A stretch of DNA of 57,247 nt from Anaerolineae bacterium (GTDB taxonomy: Bacteria; Chloroflexota; Anaerolineae; Anaerolineales; RBG-16-64-43), in assembly GCA_003141675.1 (NCBI GenBank), contig PLND01000072.1, positions 7,904 to 65,150 of the forward strand, given 5' to 3'. This document shows positions 41,063 to 49,743 of the stretch, in pieces (position 1 is the stretch's first letter; the number at the start of each line of letters is the position of its first letter). A program made the translations under genes and the position numbers. The notes beneath the pieces are model-generated. The model had not been told where the DNA came from, did no database searches, and was given only the letters and a program-made list of their open reading frames with translations.

Positions 41063-42057
41063 ACGACACCAAATTGCTGACCCGAGTGGTAATTTTTGTC
41101 TGGGGAACGGTCGCCGTGCTCATCCTCGGTTTTTTGGCGTACCGCAGCGGTCTGGCGACGGCGGCTCTGTCTATTATCATTCCCGATACGCCCACCCCCA
41201 TCTGGACGCCCACATCCACCTTTACGCCCACCTACACTTCCACGTTCACGATCACCCTCACACCGACCGCAACGATTACGACGACTCCCACGGAGACCTT
41301 CACTCCCTCGTTGACACCGACGGTCACCCTCACTCCAACCGAGACCCCGCTTCCATACGCTTCCGGCCCGATGGTGATCGGCACATCGGTCGGCGGACGC
41401 CCGATCGAGGTTTATCGCTTCGGCAACGGTCCCGTGGAGCGCCTGACGGTGCACGGCATTCACGGCGGGTCCGAATACAATACAATCGACCTGGCAGATC
41501 AATTGATCGCAGCGCTTACCGCTCATCCGGAAAAAGTCCCGGCGCAGGTGACGCTTTACATCGTGCGTTCCCTCAACCCCGACGGCGACGCGCGCGGGCA
41601 CAGTTCGCGGGGACGGGTCAACGACAACGGGGTGGATTTGAACCGGAACTGGGACGCCTACTGGAAACTCCAATGGAATTTGGACGGTTGCTACATCCTC
41701 ACGCCCGTCACCGGGGGCCCCAATCCGTTTTCGGAACCCGAGACGATCGCACTCCGCGATTTCATCCTGGCCCATCATTTCAGCGGCCTTATCGCGTATC
41801 ACAGCGCAGCGCTCGGAATTTTCGCCGCCGGCCAGCCGCCCTCTCCGAAGTCTGTCCGCCTGGCGAAAGCCATCGCCGCGGTATCCGATTACCGGTATCC
41901 TCCGGTGGATACAGGCTGCCAATATACGGGAGACATGAGCGATTGGGCTGACTTACAGGGAATACCGTCGATTGATTTGGAATTGAACACCCACACGGAT
42001 CCCGACTTCGCAATCAATTTAAAAGTAATAGAGACCTTCTTAAACTGGAATAGGTAA
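41059..42057 (+). CDS. M14 family zinc carboxypeptidase-like, membrane-anchored
   Basis: This 332-residue protein has an N-terminal membrane helix (about 8-40) and a very Thr/Pro-rich linker (about 42-100, repeats of TPT/TFTPT/TLTPT). An M14 domain follows with HGIHGGSEYNT, the NR motif in VDLNRNWDAYW, GLIAYHSAALGIF (second His) and SIDLELNTH (catalytic Glu). The first metal motif has H-x3-E spacing (HGGSE) rather than H-x2-E. It is likely an outward-facing carboxypeptidase acting on peptides or murein. It is translationally coupled to radA, an unrelated partner. Confidence 0.85.
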   Translation: MNDTKLLTRVVIFVWGTVAVLILGFLAYRSGLATAALSIIIPDTPTPIWTPTSTFTPTYTSTFTITLTPTATITTTPTETFTPSLTPTVTLTPTETPLPYASGPMVIGTSVGGRPIEVYRFGNGPVERLTVHGIHGGSEYNTIDLADQLIAALTAHPEKVPAQVTLYIVRSLNPDGDARGHSSRGRVNDNGVDLNRNWDAYWKLQWNLDGCYILTPVTGGPNPFSEPETIALRDFILAHHFSGLIAYHSAALGIFAAGQPPSPKSVRLAKAIAAVSDYRYPPVDTGCQYTGDMSDWADLQGIPSIDLELNTHTDPDFAINLKVIETFLNWNR

Positions 42058-42059
42058 AT

Positions 42060-42644
42060 TTAGAAAAGAAACGGGATCAACCTGGCGACTTTTTTCCGGT
42101 AGCGCAGATACTCTTCACCGAATTGGACGATCAAACGGCGTTCTTCCAGTTCACTGCCGATGAGAATATACAACGTAATCGCGGCATCAAACGCCAGCGT
42201 ACCCGTGGTGAGAATGGGAAAACACCACAGAATCAATAATCCGGTCAAATACAACGGATGGCGCGCTATCCCATAGGCTCCGGTAGTGGTCAGCCCCGCC
42301 GTGGACGGCGCACTTCCCAATTGTCCGAATCCCATAAAAAAGGCCGGATCGGAATGCTGGAAGGTATACGCCATGAGCATTAAGGCGGCCAATTCTATTG
42401 TTACCAGGATCGCCCAGCCGGGCCACGGGACGGCAACCAGTACCGGGCCGATATTCGCCGCCAGCAGCCCGAGCACCGGGAGCAACGTAATCCCCGCCGC
42501 GAAATTAAATCCCAGACGGTACCAATGGTCAGCCGAAGGGCCAAACATTTTTCTGGCGGCCGCTTTAACGCCCAGGCTGGCTAGCAGGCTGTGCACAGCG
42601 CCGTACACCAGAGTGGAGCAAAATATTAAAATCGCGCCCAACAT
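42060..42644 (-). CDS. Isoprenylcysteine/phospholipid methyltransferase-like membrane protein
   Basis: This 194-residue protein has five or six helices. The C-terminal pattern TTGAYGIARHPLYLTGLLILW followed by SELEERRLIVQFGEEYLRYRKKV is the hallmark of ICMT/PEMT-type and NnrU-like methyltransferases, which use AdoMet at the membrane. Substrate cannot be told. It converges with the M14 gene with only three bases between them. Confidence 0.8.
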   Translation of the reverse strand: MLGAILIFCSTLVYGAVHSLLASLGVKAAARKMFGPSADHWYRLGFNFAAGITLLPVLGLLAANIGPVLVAVPWPGWAILVTIELAALMLMAYTFQHSDPAFFMGFGQLGSAPSTAGLTTTGAYGIARHPLYLTGLLILWCFPILTTGTLAFDAAITLYILIGSELEERRLIVQFGEEYLRYRKKVARLIPFLF

Positions 42645-42818
42645 TGTCGAATCTCAAAAGTATTGTAAACGCGAATCAAACGGCGCGCTTGGTTGCATCT
42701 CCCCACGGTTTGACGGATAATCCAAAATAAAGAAACATGCCTTCCTTCGCCTAAAGGGCGGAATGATCCTCTGGGGACGCCTTAGGACCGATATCGCCAT
42801 CATCGTCGGAGCAGATCC

Positions 42819-44882
42819 ATGACCACAATCAAATGGCAACACCTCCTATCCGATTGGATGGAAATCCGGCAATCCGACAGGGCGGAACGCTGGCGCGGAC
42901 AGCTGCTGACTTTATTTCTTCTCGGCGGCATTTTCGTTCTATTGCCTGTTTTTGTAATCAATCTGATCCTTTGGCTCCTCTCCTTCTCCGAGGAATCGCG
43001 ACTGTTCATCCAGGTCGATGCCTTCAGCATTGTGATGGTCTGCGGATTGTGGTGGATAAACCGGACAGGCAGGAACCGCCTTGCCTCGATCCTGTTTCTG
43101 GGAATAACCTCCCTAACCGTATTCCTTTCCGTTCCGGGTACGGAATACGAAAGCGTACTGATCATTTCTGCGATCCCAATAATCTCTTCTTCCTTCCTGC
43201 TGACCCCGGCCGCTTCCTTTATCGTGCTGGTTATCCAAATCCTGCTTTATACGGAGGTTTTTTTTCGCACTGGCGGCGCGGTTCCCTACAATTATTTATC
43301 CATCCTGGGTATGGGGTTTCTGGCATTCATCTCCTGGATTTGCGCATCCTGGTTCCAATCCACTCTGGCGCAGGCGCAATCCTCACAAAACCTGCTGCAG
43401 ATGGTCACCGGAAATATGGTGGATGTGATCGGCCACATTGACGCCAGGCGCACCCTGGTGTATGCCAGCCCTTCTGTCCGGAGAATGTTCGGTTGGGATC
43501 CGAACGATCTGGAAAGAAAGTCGGCTTTCAAATATGTTCATCCCGGCGATATTCACGCCTTGTTGGATCAGGTCCGAAAAGCGCTTGCAGAAAAATCTTC
43601 ATCCATCCGGCAGGAATTTCGATTCCGCTGTCTGAACGGGGATTATTTGTGGGTCGAATCGGAGACCCGGCTGCTCTATGATCACACCGGTCTTTTCGAA
43701 GGCGCAGTTTTTGGAATCCGGGATGTTTCCGGGCGGCGGAAAGCGGAGACGGCCCTGCGGGAGAGCGAAGACAAGTACCGGCGGCTGGTGGAATTCTTCC
43801 CGGATTGCATTTTTATACACCAAAACGGCCGGGTCGTTTTTGTCAATCAGACGGCGGTCCACACCTTCCGAGCATCCGAACCCTCGGAGATTATAGGAAA
43901 AAGCATCATGAGTTTTGTCCATCCCGAGTATCAAACGCTGGTGCGGGATCGCATGGCAAGGATGGCGGAAGCTAAATCACAATTACCGGTCCTGGAGGAG
44001 AAATTCGTCCGCAGCGACGGTTCGCCGCTGGACGGAGAAGTGACCGCCATCCCGTTTGTTCTGGACGGTGAGATGGCCGTTATGGATGTCGTCCGCGACA
44101 TCACGGAACGGAAGAAGGCGGAAGAAGAAATCCACCGGTTGAATGCCGAGCTGGAGAGGCGGGTGGAGGAACGCACGGCGCAACTGGAAGCCGCGAACAA
44201 GGAATTGGAGGCCTTTGCCTATTCCGTTTCGCACGACCTGCGCGCGCCCCTGCGCAGCATCGACGGGTTCGGCCAGGCCCTTCAGGAGGATTACGCCGCC
44301 GTTCTGGACGATCAGGGGTTAGATCATCTGCAGCGTATCCGCAGCGCCAGTAAACGAATGGGCCACCTCATCGACGATCTGCTTAATCTTTCGCGCCTGA
44401 CCCGCGGCGAAATCCATCCCCAGAGTCTCGATCTGACCGCAATCGCCCGAACGGTCCTGGAGGATTTGCGCCGCATGGAACCGGACCGGTCCGTGGAATG
44501 CATTCTTCCGGACAAACTGCAAGCCCGGGGGGACGAACGCCTGATGTATGCAGTATTGGAGAATCTACTAGGGAACGCCTGGAAATTTACTTCCCGCCGC
44601 AAACAGGCCCGGATCGAATTGGGAACCGCGTCGACTCCGGAAGGGGAGACCGTTTTGTTCATCCGCGATAACGGCGCCGGCTTCAGCATGGACCACGCCG
44701 ATAAACTCTTTCACGCCTTCCAGCGGCTGCATACGGTCCAGGAATTCCCCGGGAACGGCATAGGTCTCGCGACCGTCCAGCGGATCATCCACCGTCACGG
44801 CGGCAGGGTCTGGGCGGAGAGCGAAGTGGAAAAGGGTGCGACGTTCTATTTCACTCTACCCGCCGAACCCCCGGCCGGATAG
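42819..44882 (+). CDS. Membrane PAS-PAS sensor histidine kinase
   Basis: This is a 687-residue kinase. Four to five membrane helices (about 25-185) are followed by PAS (about 200-310, VRRMFGWDPNDLERKSAF), a second PAS (about 320-435) and a coiled linker (AELERRVEERTAQLEAANKELEA). HisKA is AYSVSHDLRAPLRSIDGF (His472), and the HATPase has NLLGNAWKFTS, RDNGAGF and GNGIGLATVQRI. The H-box and F-box pattern are like phytochrome-family kinases. No response regulator is adjacent, so it is an orphan. Signal unknown. Confidence 0.92.
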   Translation: MTTIKWQHLLSDWMEIRQSDRAERWRGQLLTLFLLGGIFVLLPVFVINLILWLLSFSEESRLFIQVDAFSIVMVCGLWWINRTGRNRLASILFLGITSLTVFLSVPGTEYESVLIISAIPIISSSFLLTPAASFIVLVIQILLYTEVFFRTGGAVPYNYLSILGMGFLAFISWICASWFQSTLAQAQSSQNLLQMVTGNMVDVIGHIDARRTLVYASPSVRRMFGWDPNDLERKSAFKYVHPGDIHALLDQVRKALAEKSSSIRQEFRFRCLNGDYLWVESETRLLYDHTGLFEGAVFGIRDVSGRRKAETALRESEDKYRRLVEFFPDCIFIHQNGRVVFVNQTAVHTFRASEPSEIIGKSIMSFVHPEYQTLVRDRMARMAEAKSQLPVLEEKFVRSDGSPLDGEVTAIPFVLDGEMAVMDVVRDITERKKAEEEIHRLNAELERRVEERTAQLEAANKELEAFAYSVSHDLRAPLRSIDGFGQALQEDYAAVLDDQGLDHLQRIRSASKRMGHLIDDLLNLSRLTRGEIHPQSLDLTAIARTVLEDLRRMEPDRSVECILPDKLQARGDERLMYAVLENLLGNAWKFTSRRKQARIELGTASTPEGETVLFIRDNGAGFSMDHADKLFHAFQRLHTVQEFPGNGIGLATVQRIIHRHGGRVWAESEVEKGATFYFTLPAEPPAG

Positions 44883-44887
44883 GAGCC

Positions 44888-45454
44888 TCATGAAATCTTC
44901 TTCTCCATCAGCCAGGCGGGTTCCGATACCTCCTGGCGCTTCCCCAGGTGGTCGATATAGGACCAGCAACCGGCATCTTCCGCAATGATGCGATAACCTT
45001 GCCGTTCGTAGAGGGAACGCGCATCGCGGTTGTCTTTCTCCACCCCAATCGACGCCGTATCCATTCCGCGTTGCCGTAAAATTTCTTCCGCTGCATCCAT
45101 CAACCGCGTGCCCAGACCGCGTCTTTGGAATGCGGGTTTTACCCGCAGGGAATACAGATAACCACGCCGCCGCCCGTCGGCAAAGCGCGGATCACTGCTG
45201 TTCCACTGGAGGAAGATCTGCCCGACGATTTCACCGCTTGGCCGGTGTTCCATCACCAGCAACAGCCTTGTCCCCATGCGCATATCCTCAAACGCCTGAA
45301 GAAACAGGTTGCGGAAATGGAGGAACTCACCGTTCCATTCCAAGGCTGGGAGGTCCCGCTCTTCCAATCGCCGGACGATGAATTCTTTTTCCGCAACTGT
45401 TCCGCCTTCGGCAATCCGGGGCGGAATCTGCATCTCATCCTGTATGGATGTCAT
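44888..45454 (-). CDS. GNAT family N-acetyltransferase
   Basis: This 188-residue protein contains the acetyl-CoA loop VKPAFQRRGLGTRLMDAAEEIL and the later DNRDARSLYERQGYRI, both diagnostic of GNAT enzymes. Substrate is unknown. The ATG overlaps the stop of the large DHH-CBS-PAP gene by four bases (ATGA). Confidence 0.88.
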   Translation of the reverse strand: MTSIQDEMQIPPRIAEGGTVAEKEFIVRRLEERDLPALEWNGEFLHFRNLFLQAFEDMRMGTRLLLVMEHRPSGEIVGQIFLQWNSSDPRFADGRRRGYLYSLRVKPAFQRRGLGTRLMDAAEEILRQRGMDTASIGVEKDNRDARSLYERQGYRIIAEDAGCWSYIDHLGKRQEVSEPAWLMEKKIS

Positions 45455-48084
45455 GATCCACTCCCGGTTTCCGGCCCCCGGACCGGCATTTCGGATAGAA
45501 GCTCATCGAGCATCCGCGTCTCCTCTTGGGCGGATCCAATCCGCCCGTCGAGCCGCGCGGCCCGTAGGGCGCGAAGAATCTCCCCATACCGCGGGCCGGG
45601 TGGAAGCCCGCGCCGTCGCAGCGTTTCACCATCGGTCTCAGGTTGAATGATCCGCCAGCGGGCAAGGTAATGGCTCAGCCGTTCGCGTGAAACGCCGGTC
45701 GAATTGACGTACGCTCCCACCAATGCCGGTTCGGGGATGTCTTCCAGTGTATCGGCGATCCGGCTGGGAGGTGCGTCTCCCGCCAGGCTGTCGAGCGCAT
45801 CGAGCGCCTGGCGCGCAACCAGGAGCAGTTCGGCATCACGGCGGGGAAAGTTCAGCCGTACGAGAACCCCTTCGAGCACTGGTTTCGGGTGATCCAGGAG
45901 CCACGCATTCATCGGGGAAGGAAGGCTCCGTCCGTCGGAGGCAAGGGCCCAAAACGGATCGGGGGTAAAGGCGCGTGCCGCACCGACGTGCTCCGCGTGC
46001 AATGAACTCCATTCCAGCCCCGGATAAATTCCACCCAGGACGTTTAATTCACGCAGGCGCCCAAGCGCATCTCCGGGTGTGGGCTCATCAAAGATCGCTT
46101 CCAATTCGTGCCGGATTCGGTCGCCGCTCACCCGGTGGAGGAGCGGCAACGCCAAGGCGATCAGATCGCGCGTGCGCGGTTCGATCCGGAAACCCAACCG
46201 TTGCTCCAAACGGACGGCCCGCAGGATCCGCGTCGGATCATCAATGAAGGAAATCGAATGCATCACCCGGATCTGTTTTTCCTCCAGATCGCGCAACCCT
46301 CCCCAGTAGTCATATACCTCGCCGAAGTGGGCCGTGTTGAGCGAAAGCGCGAGCGTGTTGATCGTGAAATCGCGCCGGTGCAGATCAAGCTTGAGGTTGC
46401 CGCGTTCCACTTCCGGAAGCGCCGATGGATGCGCATAGAACTCGGCCCGGGCAGAGACCAAATCCAGCGATTCCGGCATCGAAGCATCCTCAGCCGCAGG
46501 CAGACCAAGCGCCGCGGGGTCCACCTCCCGGAGAAGCCACTTCGCGGTTCCAAAGCGTTCGTGGCTGCGAACGCGCCCACCGTACTCGTCGGCCACGTCT
46601 AGCGCCAACGCGATCGCGTCGCCCTCCACAACCAGATCCAAATCATAGGAAGGAATCTTCAGTAGAAGATCGCGAACCACACCGCCCACCAAGTAGAGGG
46701 GGATGTGCTGCCGGTCTGCCACGGCGGCAACCGCATGGAGCAGGGCGAGCCGCGACGCGGGGAATCCATGTTCGAGCCGGTCCCTCAGATTGAGACGGCC
46801 CGCGGAAGGGCCCGGCGCGAGCGCCTTAAGCAGGTCGGTCCGGGTGACAATTCCCACCACGCGATCTCCTTCGGGGGAGACCACCGGGATTTGACCCCAT
46901 CCCCGATCCACCATCAACCGCTGCAAATGACTCACGGAATCCCCCAGCTGAACCGTCACCGACCCGCCTTCCATGACGCTTTCCACCTGTGCGTGCTGCA
47001 TGCCATGCGCCAGCGCCCGATCCACCGCCCTGCGAGTGAGCAATCCGACGACTTTGCCGTCCCGCACAACCGGAAAACCCTCGTACCCATAGCGGGCCAT
47101 CCGCTCCGCGGCATCGGCGATGGTCAGATTGGCTTCCACGACCTTGGGCCGCGGCGAATAAATTTGCGCCACCTGCATCGGCGGGGTGATGCTCGCGGGA
47201 AGCGCATCCAAGAGTTCCCGGCGGACTTCGTCGAGCGTGCGGCCCCGGATCAGCGCGGCGGCGGCGCGGTTATGCCCGCCACCGCCGAAACGTGCGGCGA
47301 TTTCCGAAACATCCAGATTGTCGGTGGCGGAACGCGCCACCAACTGGAGATGCGTACCGAGATCCACAACAACGAACAGGCCATCGGGCTCGAACAGGTC
47401 CCGCAATTTATGCGCGATGGTGGAAATCTCTTCGACGCCGGTGTCTGCGACGGCTTGCGCCAGTACAATCCGTTGCCCCTGGATAACGAGTGACTCCACG
47501 CTTTCCAGCAGCCGGTTATAGAGCTCGCGTTGTCCGGTCGAGAGCGGGCGGTTGAGGAATTCCGTCGTGAGCGCCAGACTGGCGTTTTGCTCCAGAAGCC
47601 ACGCCGCAGCCCGGACATCGCGCGGCGAGGTTCCGGCGTAGGAGAGCGAACCCGTATCCTCGTAAATCCCCAGGAGCATCAGGGTGGCCGCTTCCACCGT
47701 CAGCGGGTTGGAAAGAGTTTGTAGAGATTCGACCAGCAGGGTCGTCGCCGCGCCCACCATATCGATGGCGGAGGTCCATCCCGGCGGAAGCGGTTTGTGC
47801 AGCGGATGGTGGTCCACCACGTGGATGCGCGTGGCTTCGCCGACCCCGTGGACCGTCGGCATCGTCTGCGTATCGACCAATGTCACCCGGTCCACCCGGT
47901 CCCGCGGAAGATCCTCCAAGGCGTCCAGGGGAAGTTCCTCGCCGTAGAGCGTCAGGTAATCGCGCACGTTCCGGTTTATCCTGTGCGGAATCACGGCGCA
48001 CGAAGACGGTTCCAGCAGGCGAGCGGCCAGCAGGGAGGCCATCGCGTCGAAATCGGCCTGATCGTGCGTAAGAATCAGATGCAT
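45451..48084 (-). CDS. DHH phosphoesterase, tandem CBS and poly(A) polymerase/tRNA nucleotidyltransferase fusion
   Basis: This 877-residue fusion starts with a DHH nuclease domain (HDQADFDAMAS, the VVDHHP motif, DHHA1 glycine stretch ARFGGGGHNRAAAAL) over about 1-310. Two CBS domains (about 315-445) follow. The class II nucleotidyltransferase head (LYLVGGVVRDLLLKIPSYDLDLVVEGD, about 465-600, with RRDFTINTLALSL) and RNA-binding arm end the protein. The design is known in several thermophiles and deep branches as a CCA/A-adding enzyme. Such fusions may repair and proof-read tRNA 3' ends with nucleotide sensing through CBS. It is coupled to GNAT. Confidence 0.9.
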   Translation of the reverse strand: MHLILTHDQADFDAMASLLAARLLEPSSCAVIPHRINRNVRDYLTLYGEELPLDALEDLPRDRVDRVTLVDTQTMPTVHGVGEATRIHVVDHHPLHKPLPPGWTSAIDMVGAATTLLVESLQTLSNPLTVEAATLMLLGIYEDTGSLSYAGTSPRDVRAAAWLLEQNASLALTTEFLNRPLSTGQRELYNRLLESVESLVIQGQRIVLAQAVADTGVEEISTIAHKLRDLFEPDGLFVVVDLGTHLQLVARSATDNLDVSEIAARFGGGGHNRAAAALIRGRTLDEVRRELLDALPASITPPMQVAQIYSPRPKVVEANLTIADAAERMARYGYEGFPVVRDGKVVGLLTRRAVDRALAHGMQHAQVESVMEGGSVTVQLGDSVSHLQRLMVDRGWGQIPVVSPEGDRVVGIVTRTDLLKALAPGPSAGRLNLRDRLEHGFPASRLALLHAVAAVADRQHIPLYLVGGVVRDLLLKIPSYDLDLVVEGDAIALALDVADEYGGRVRSHERFGTAKWLLREVDPAALGLPAAEDASMPESLDLVSARAEFYAHPSALPEVERGNLKLDLHRRDFTINTLALSLNTAHFGEVYDYWGGLRDLEEKQIRVMHSISFIDDPTRILRAVRLEQRLGFRIEPRTRDLIALALPLLHRVSGDRIRHELEAIFDEPTPGDALGRLRELNVLGGIYPGLEWSSLHAEHVGAARAFTPDPFWALASDGRSLPSPMNAWLLDHPKPVLEGVLVRLNFPRRDAELLLVARQALDALDSLAGDAPPSRIADTLEDIPEPALVGAYVNSTGVSRERLSHYLARWRIIQPETDGETLRRRGLPPGPRYGEILRALRAARLDGRIGSAQEETRMLDELLSEMPVRGPETGSGS

Positions 48085-48129
48085 GCGGTCCTTCCGGTTC
48101 GATTATACTTCCGGGAGAAATCCGCGGAG

Positions 48130-48351
48130 ATGGATAACGGGAAAACAATGGAACCCGAAGAGCTGTGGGAACACCTGCTTTCGGAAAAAACCGCATTGAT
48201 CCTGCGCGCCTGGCAAACGATAAACTCTGAAGAACGGGCGGCCGTAAAACTTCATTTGCAGGCCATGTCCCGTGAAACCGATTGGCATCCGAGTCAGCGC
48301 CGTGCGGCCGGCGCCGCGCTGCAGTGCATTGAGGAACTGGAAGAAAAATAA
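48130..48351 (+). CDS. Hypothetical 73-residue protein
   Basis: This short gene is divergent from the DHH-CBS-PAP gene. It starts MDNGKTMEPEELWEHLL (or at the second Met, 48148) and is helical and charged, with SEERAAVKLHLQAMSRE and a C terminus IEELEEK. GGGAGA precedes the first ATG. A possible -10 TATACT lies at 48104-48109. No family recognised. Confidence 0.55.
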   Translation: MDNGKTMEPEELWEHLLSEKTALILRAWQTINSEERAAVKLHLQAMSRETDWHPSQRRAAGAALQCIEELEEK

Positions 48352-48378
48352 ACCGCCGCATCGCGCGGCAGGTTTTCC
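48349..48378 (+). terminator. Hairpin after the 73-residue gene
   Basis: AACCGCCGC pairs with GCGGCAGGTT (one bulged A) around ATCGC and is followed by TTTCCC. It is a modest terminator candidate. Confidence 0.4.
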
Positions 48379-48445
48379 CTTGTCGGGATTGGCCGAATTC
48401 CGGCAAGGGGGAGGGAGCGAAACAGGATCCATCCGGGAGACATAC

Positions 48446-49450
48446 ATGACGATTGAATTCCTCCGTGATATCGATACCTGGAGCCGAATGGAATCGGAAT
48501 GGAACGCCTTGCTCGCCCGCAGCACGGCGAATTACCCCTTCCTCCGGTATGAATTTCAACGCGCCTGGTGGGAACATCTCGGGGGCGGGGAATGGCCGTC
48601 GGGGGAACTTCGAATCGCCGCTTGGAGGGAGGACGGCGTTCTGCGCGGGGTCGCTCCGCTCTTTCAAAGCACGCGCGGGGGGGAAATGCGATGGTATTTT
48701 ATCGGCAGCGTGGAAATATCCGACTACCTGGATGTGATTGTAGAAGGCGAACATCATTCCGCTTTTTGCACGGCGTTGCTCGACGCGCTCGGATCTCTGC
48801 CGGATTCGGAATTTCGCGTGTTGGATCTCTTTAATTTGCGCACAGCCTCGCCCACCGCATCCATATTGGAAGCCGGCGCCGGGCGCCGAGGCTGGAAGGT
48901 AGACCGCGAAACGCTCCAGATCTGCCCCGTTCTGGCTCTGCCGGAATCCTGGGAGGAATATCTCGCGGCGTTGGATAAAAAGGATCGCCATGAAATCCGT
49001 CGCAAGCTGCGCCGCAGCGAGGGTTCGGAAGAACCGATGGAATTAAAACTCGCCGACGCCGGCGCGATGGAGGATTTTTTCTCCTTGATGGCAGCCGATA
49101 AAAATAAGGCCGGTTTCCTTACGCCGGCTATGCGCGATCAATTCCGGTCCATCGCCCGGTCGATGGAAGCGGCGGGTTTGCTTCAGCTTGCGTTTCTGCA
49201 GGCGCAAGGGCGCAACGTTGCCGCATTTTTCAATTTCGATTACGGCAACCGAATCTGGGTCTACAACTCCGGCATGGATCCGCAATATGCCGCCTCCTCG
49301 CCCGGCTGGATCCTGCTGGCTTTGCTGGTCCGGCGCGCCATCGAGCAGGGGCGGGAGGCGTTCGATTTCATGCGCGGCAGCGAATCGTATAAATTCCAAT
49401 GGGGCGGGGTGGGCGAACAAATTCACCGCTTGACGATTCGAAAAGTTTGA
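48446..49450 (+). CDS. FemAB/BioF2-like acetyltransferase (GNAT fold)
   Basis: This 334-residue protein starts at 48446 with GGGAG upstream. It contains GELRIAAWREDGVLRGVAPLF and the later RIWVYNSGMDPQYAASSPGWI, then a helical REAFDFMRGSESYKFQWG. The last pattern (D.mrG.e.yK..w) is typical of the CelD/BioF2-like N-acyltransferases, which attach acyl or amino acid groups to cell-surface molecules or amino-sugars. The first half has a separate GNAT-like fold. Substrate unknown. Confidence 0.75.
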   Translation: MTIEFLRDIDTWSRMESEWNALLARSTANYPFLRYEFQRAWWEHLGGGEWPSGELRIAAWREDGVLRGVAPLFQSTRGGEMRWYFIGSVEISDYLDVIVEGEHHSAFCTALLDALGSLPDSEFRVLDLFNLRTASPTASILEAGAGRRGWKVDRETLQICPVLALPESWEEYLAALDKKDRHEIRRKLRRSEGSEEPMELKLADAGAMEDFFSLMAADKNKAGFLTPAMRDQFRSIARSMEAAGLLQLAFLQAQGRNVAAFFNFDYGNRIWVYNSGMDPQYAASSPGWILLALLVRRAIEQGREAFDFMRGSESYKFQWGGVGEQIHRLTIRKV

Positions 49451-49743
49451 CCGTTGCAATATGCAATCTGATTTTTGATTGAACTCAATCCGTTTTAGAA
49501 TGAAAACCGATATTCATTTGTAGATTGGAAGGTAATTTCGTTTTATACTTGCGATAATCCCAATTAGTATTGGTTACAAAATTGATCAATTTGCTCTTTC
49601 TCCGGTTGTGGATAACTGACCAAAAAATGTGGAAAACCGGGGAAAAACAGCCGATATTTGTAGAAAAAGCTTCCTTTTTTGTGGATAAACCTTTGGAAAA
49701 ACAAGTCTTTTTAGTGGAGAAATACTGGATAGATTGTGGATTA
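49451..49743 (+). other. Candidate replication-origin-like DnaA-box array
   Basis: The gap is AT-rich, clearly more than the surroundings, and holds DnaA-type boxes all in one orientation. Perfect TGTGGATAA occurs at 49607-49615 and 49680-49688, TGTGGAAAA at 49628-49636 and TGTGGATTA at 49735-49743. Weaker ones are TGTAGAAAA (49659) and AGTGGAGAA (49713). Start-to-start distances of 21, 31, 21, 33 and 22 bases are close to multiples of a helical turn. The left part (49451-49606) could be a DNA-unwinding element. No dnaA is present in the window. Confidence 0.6.
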
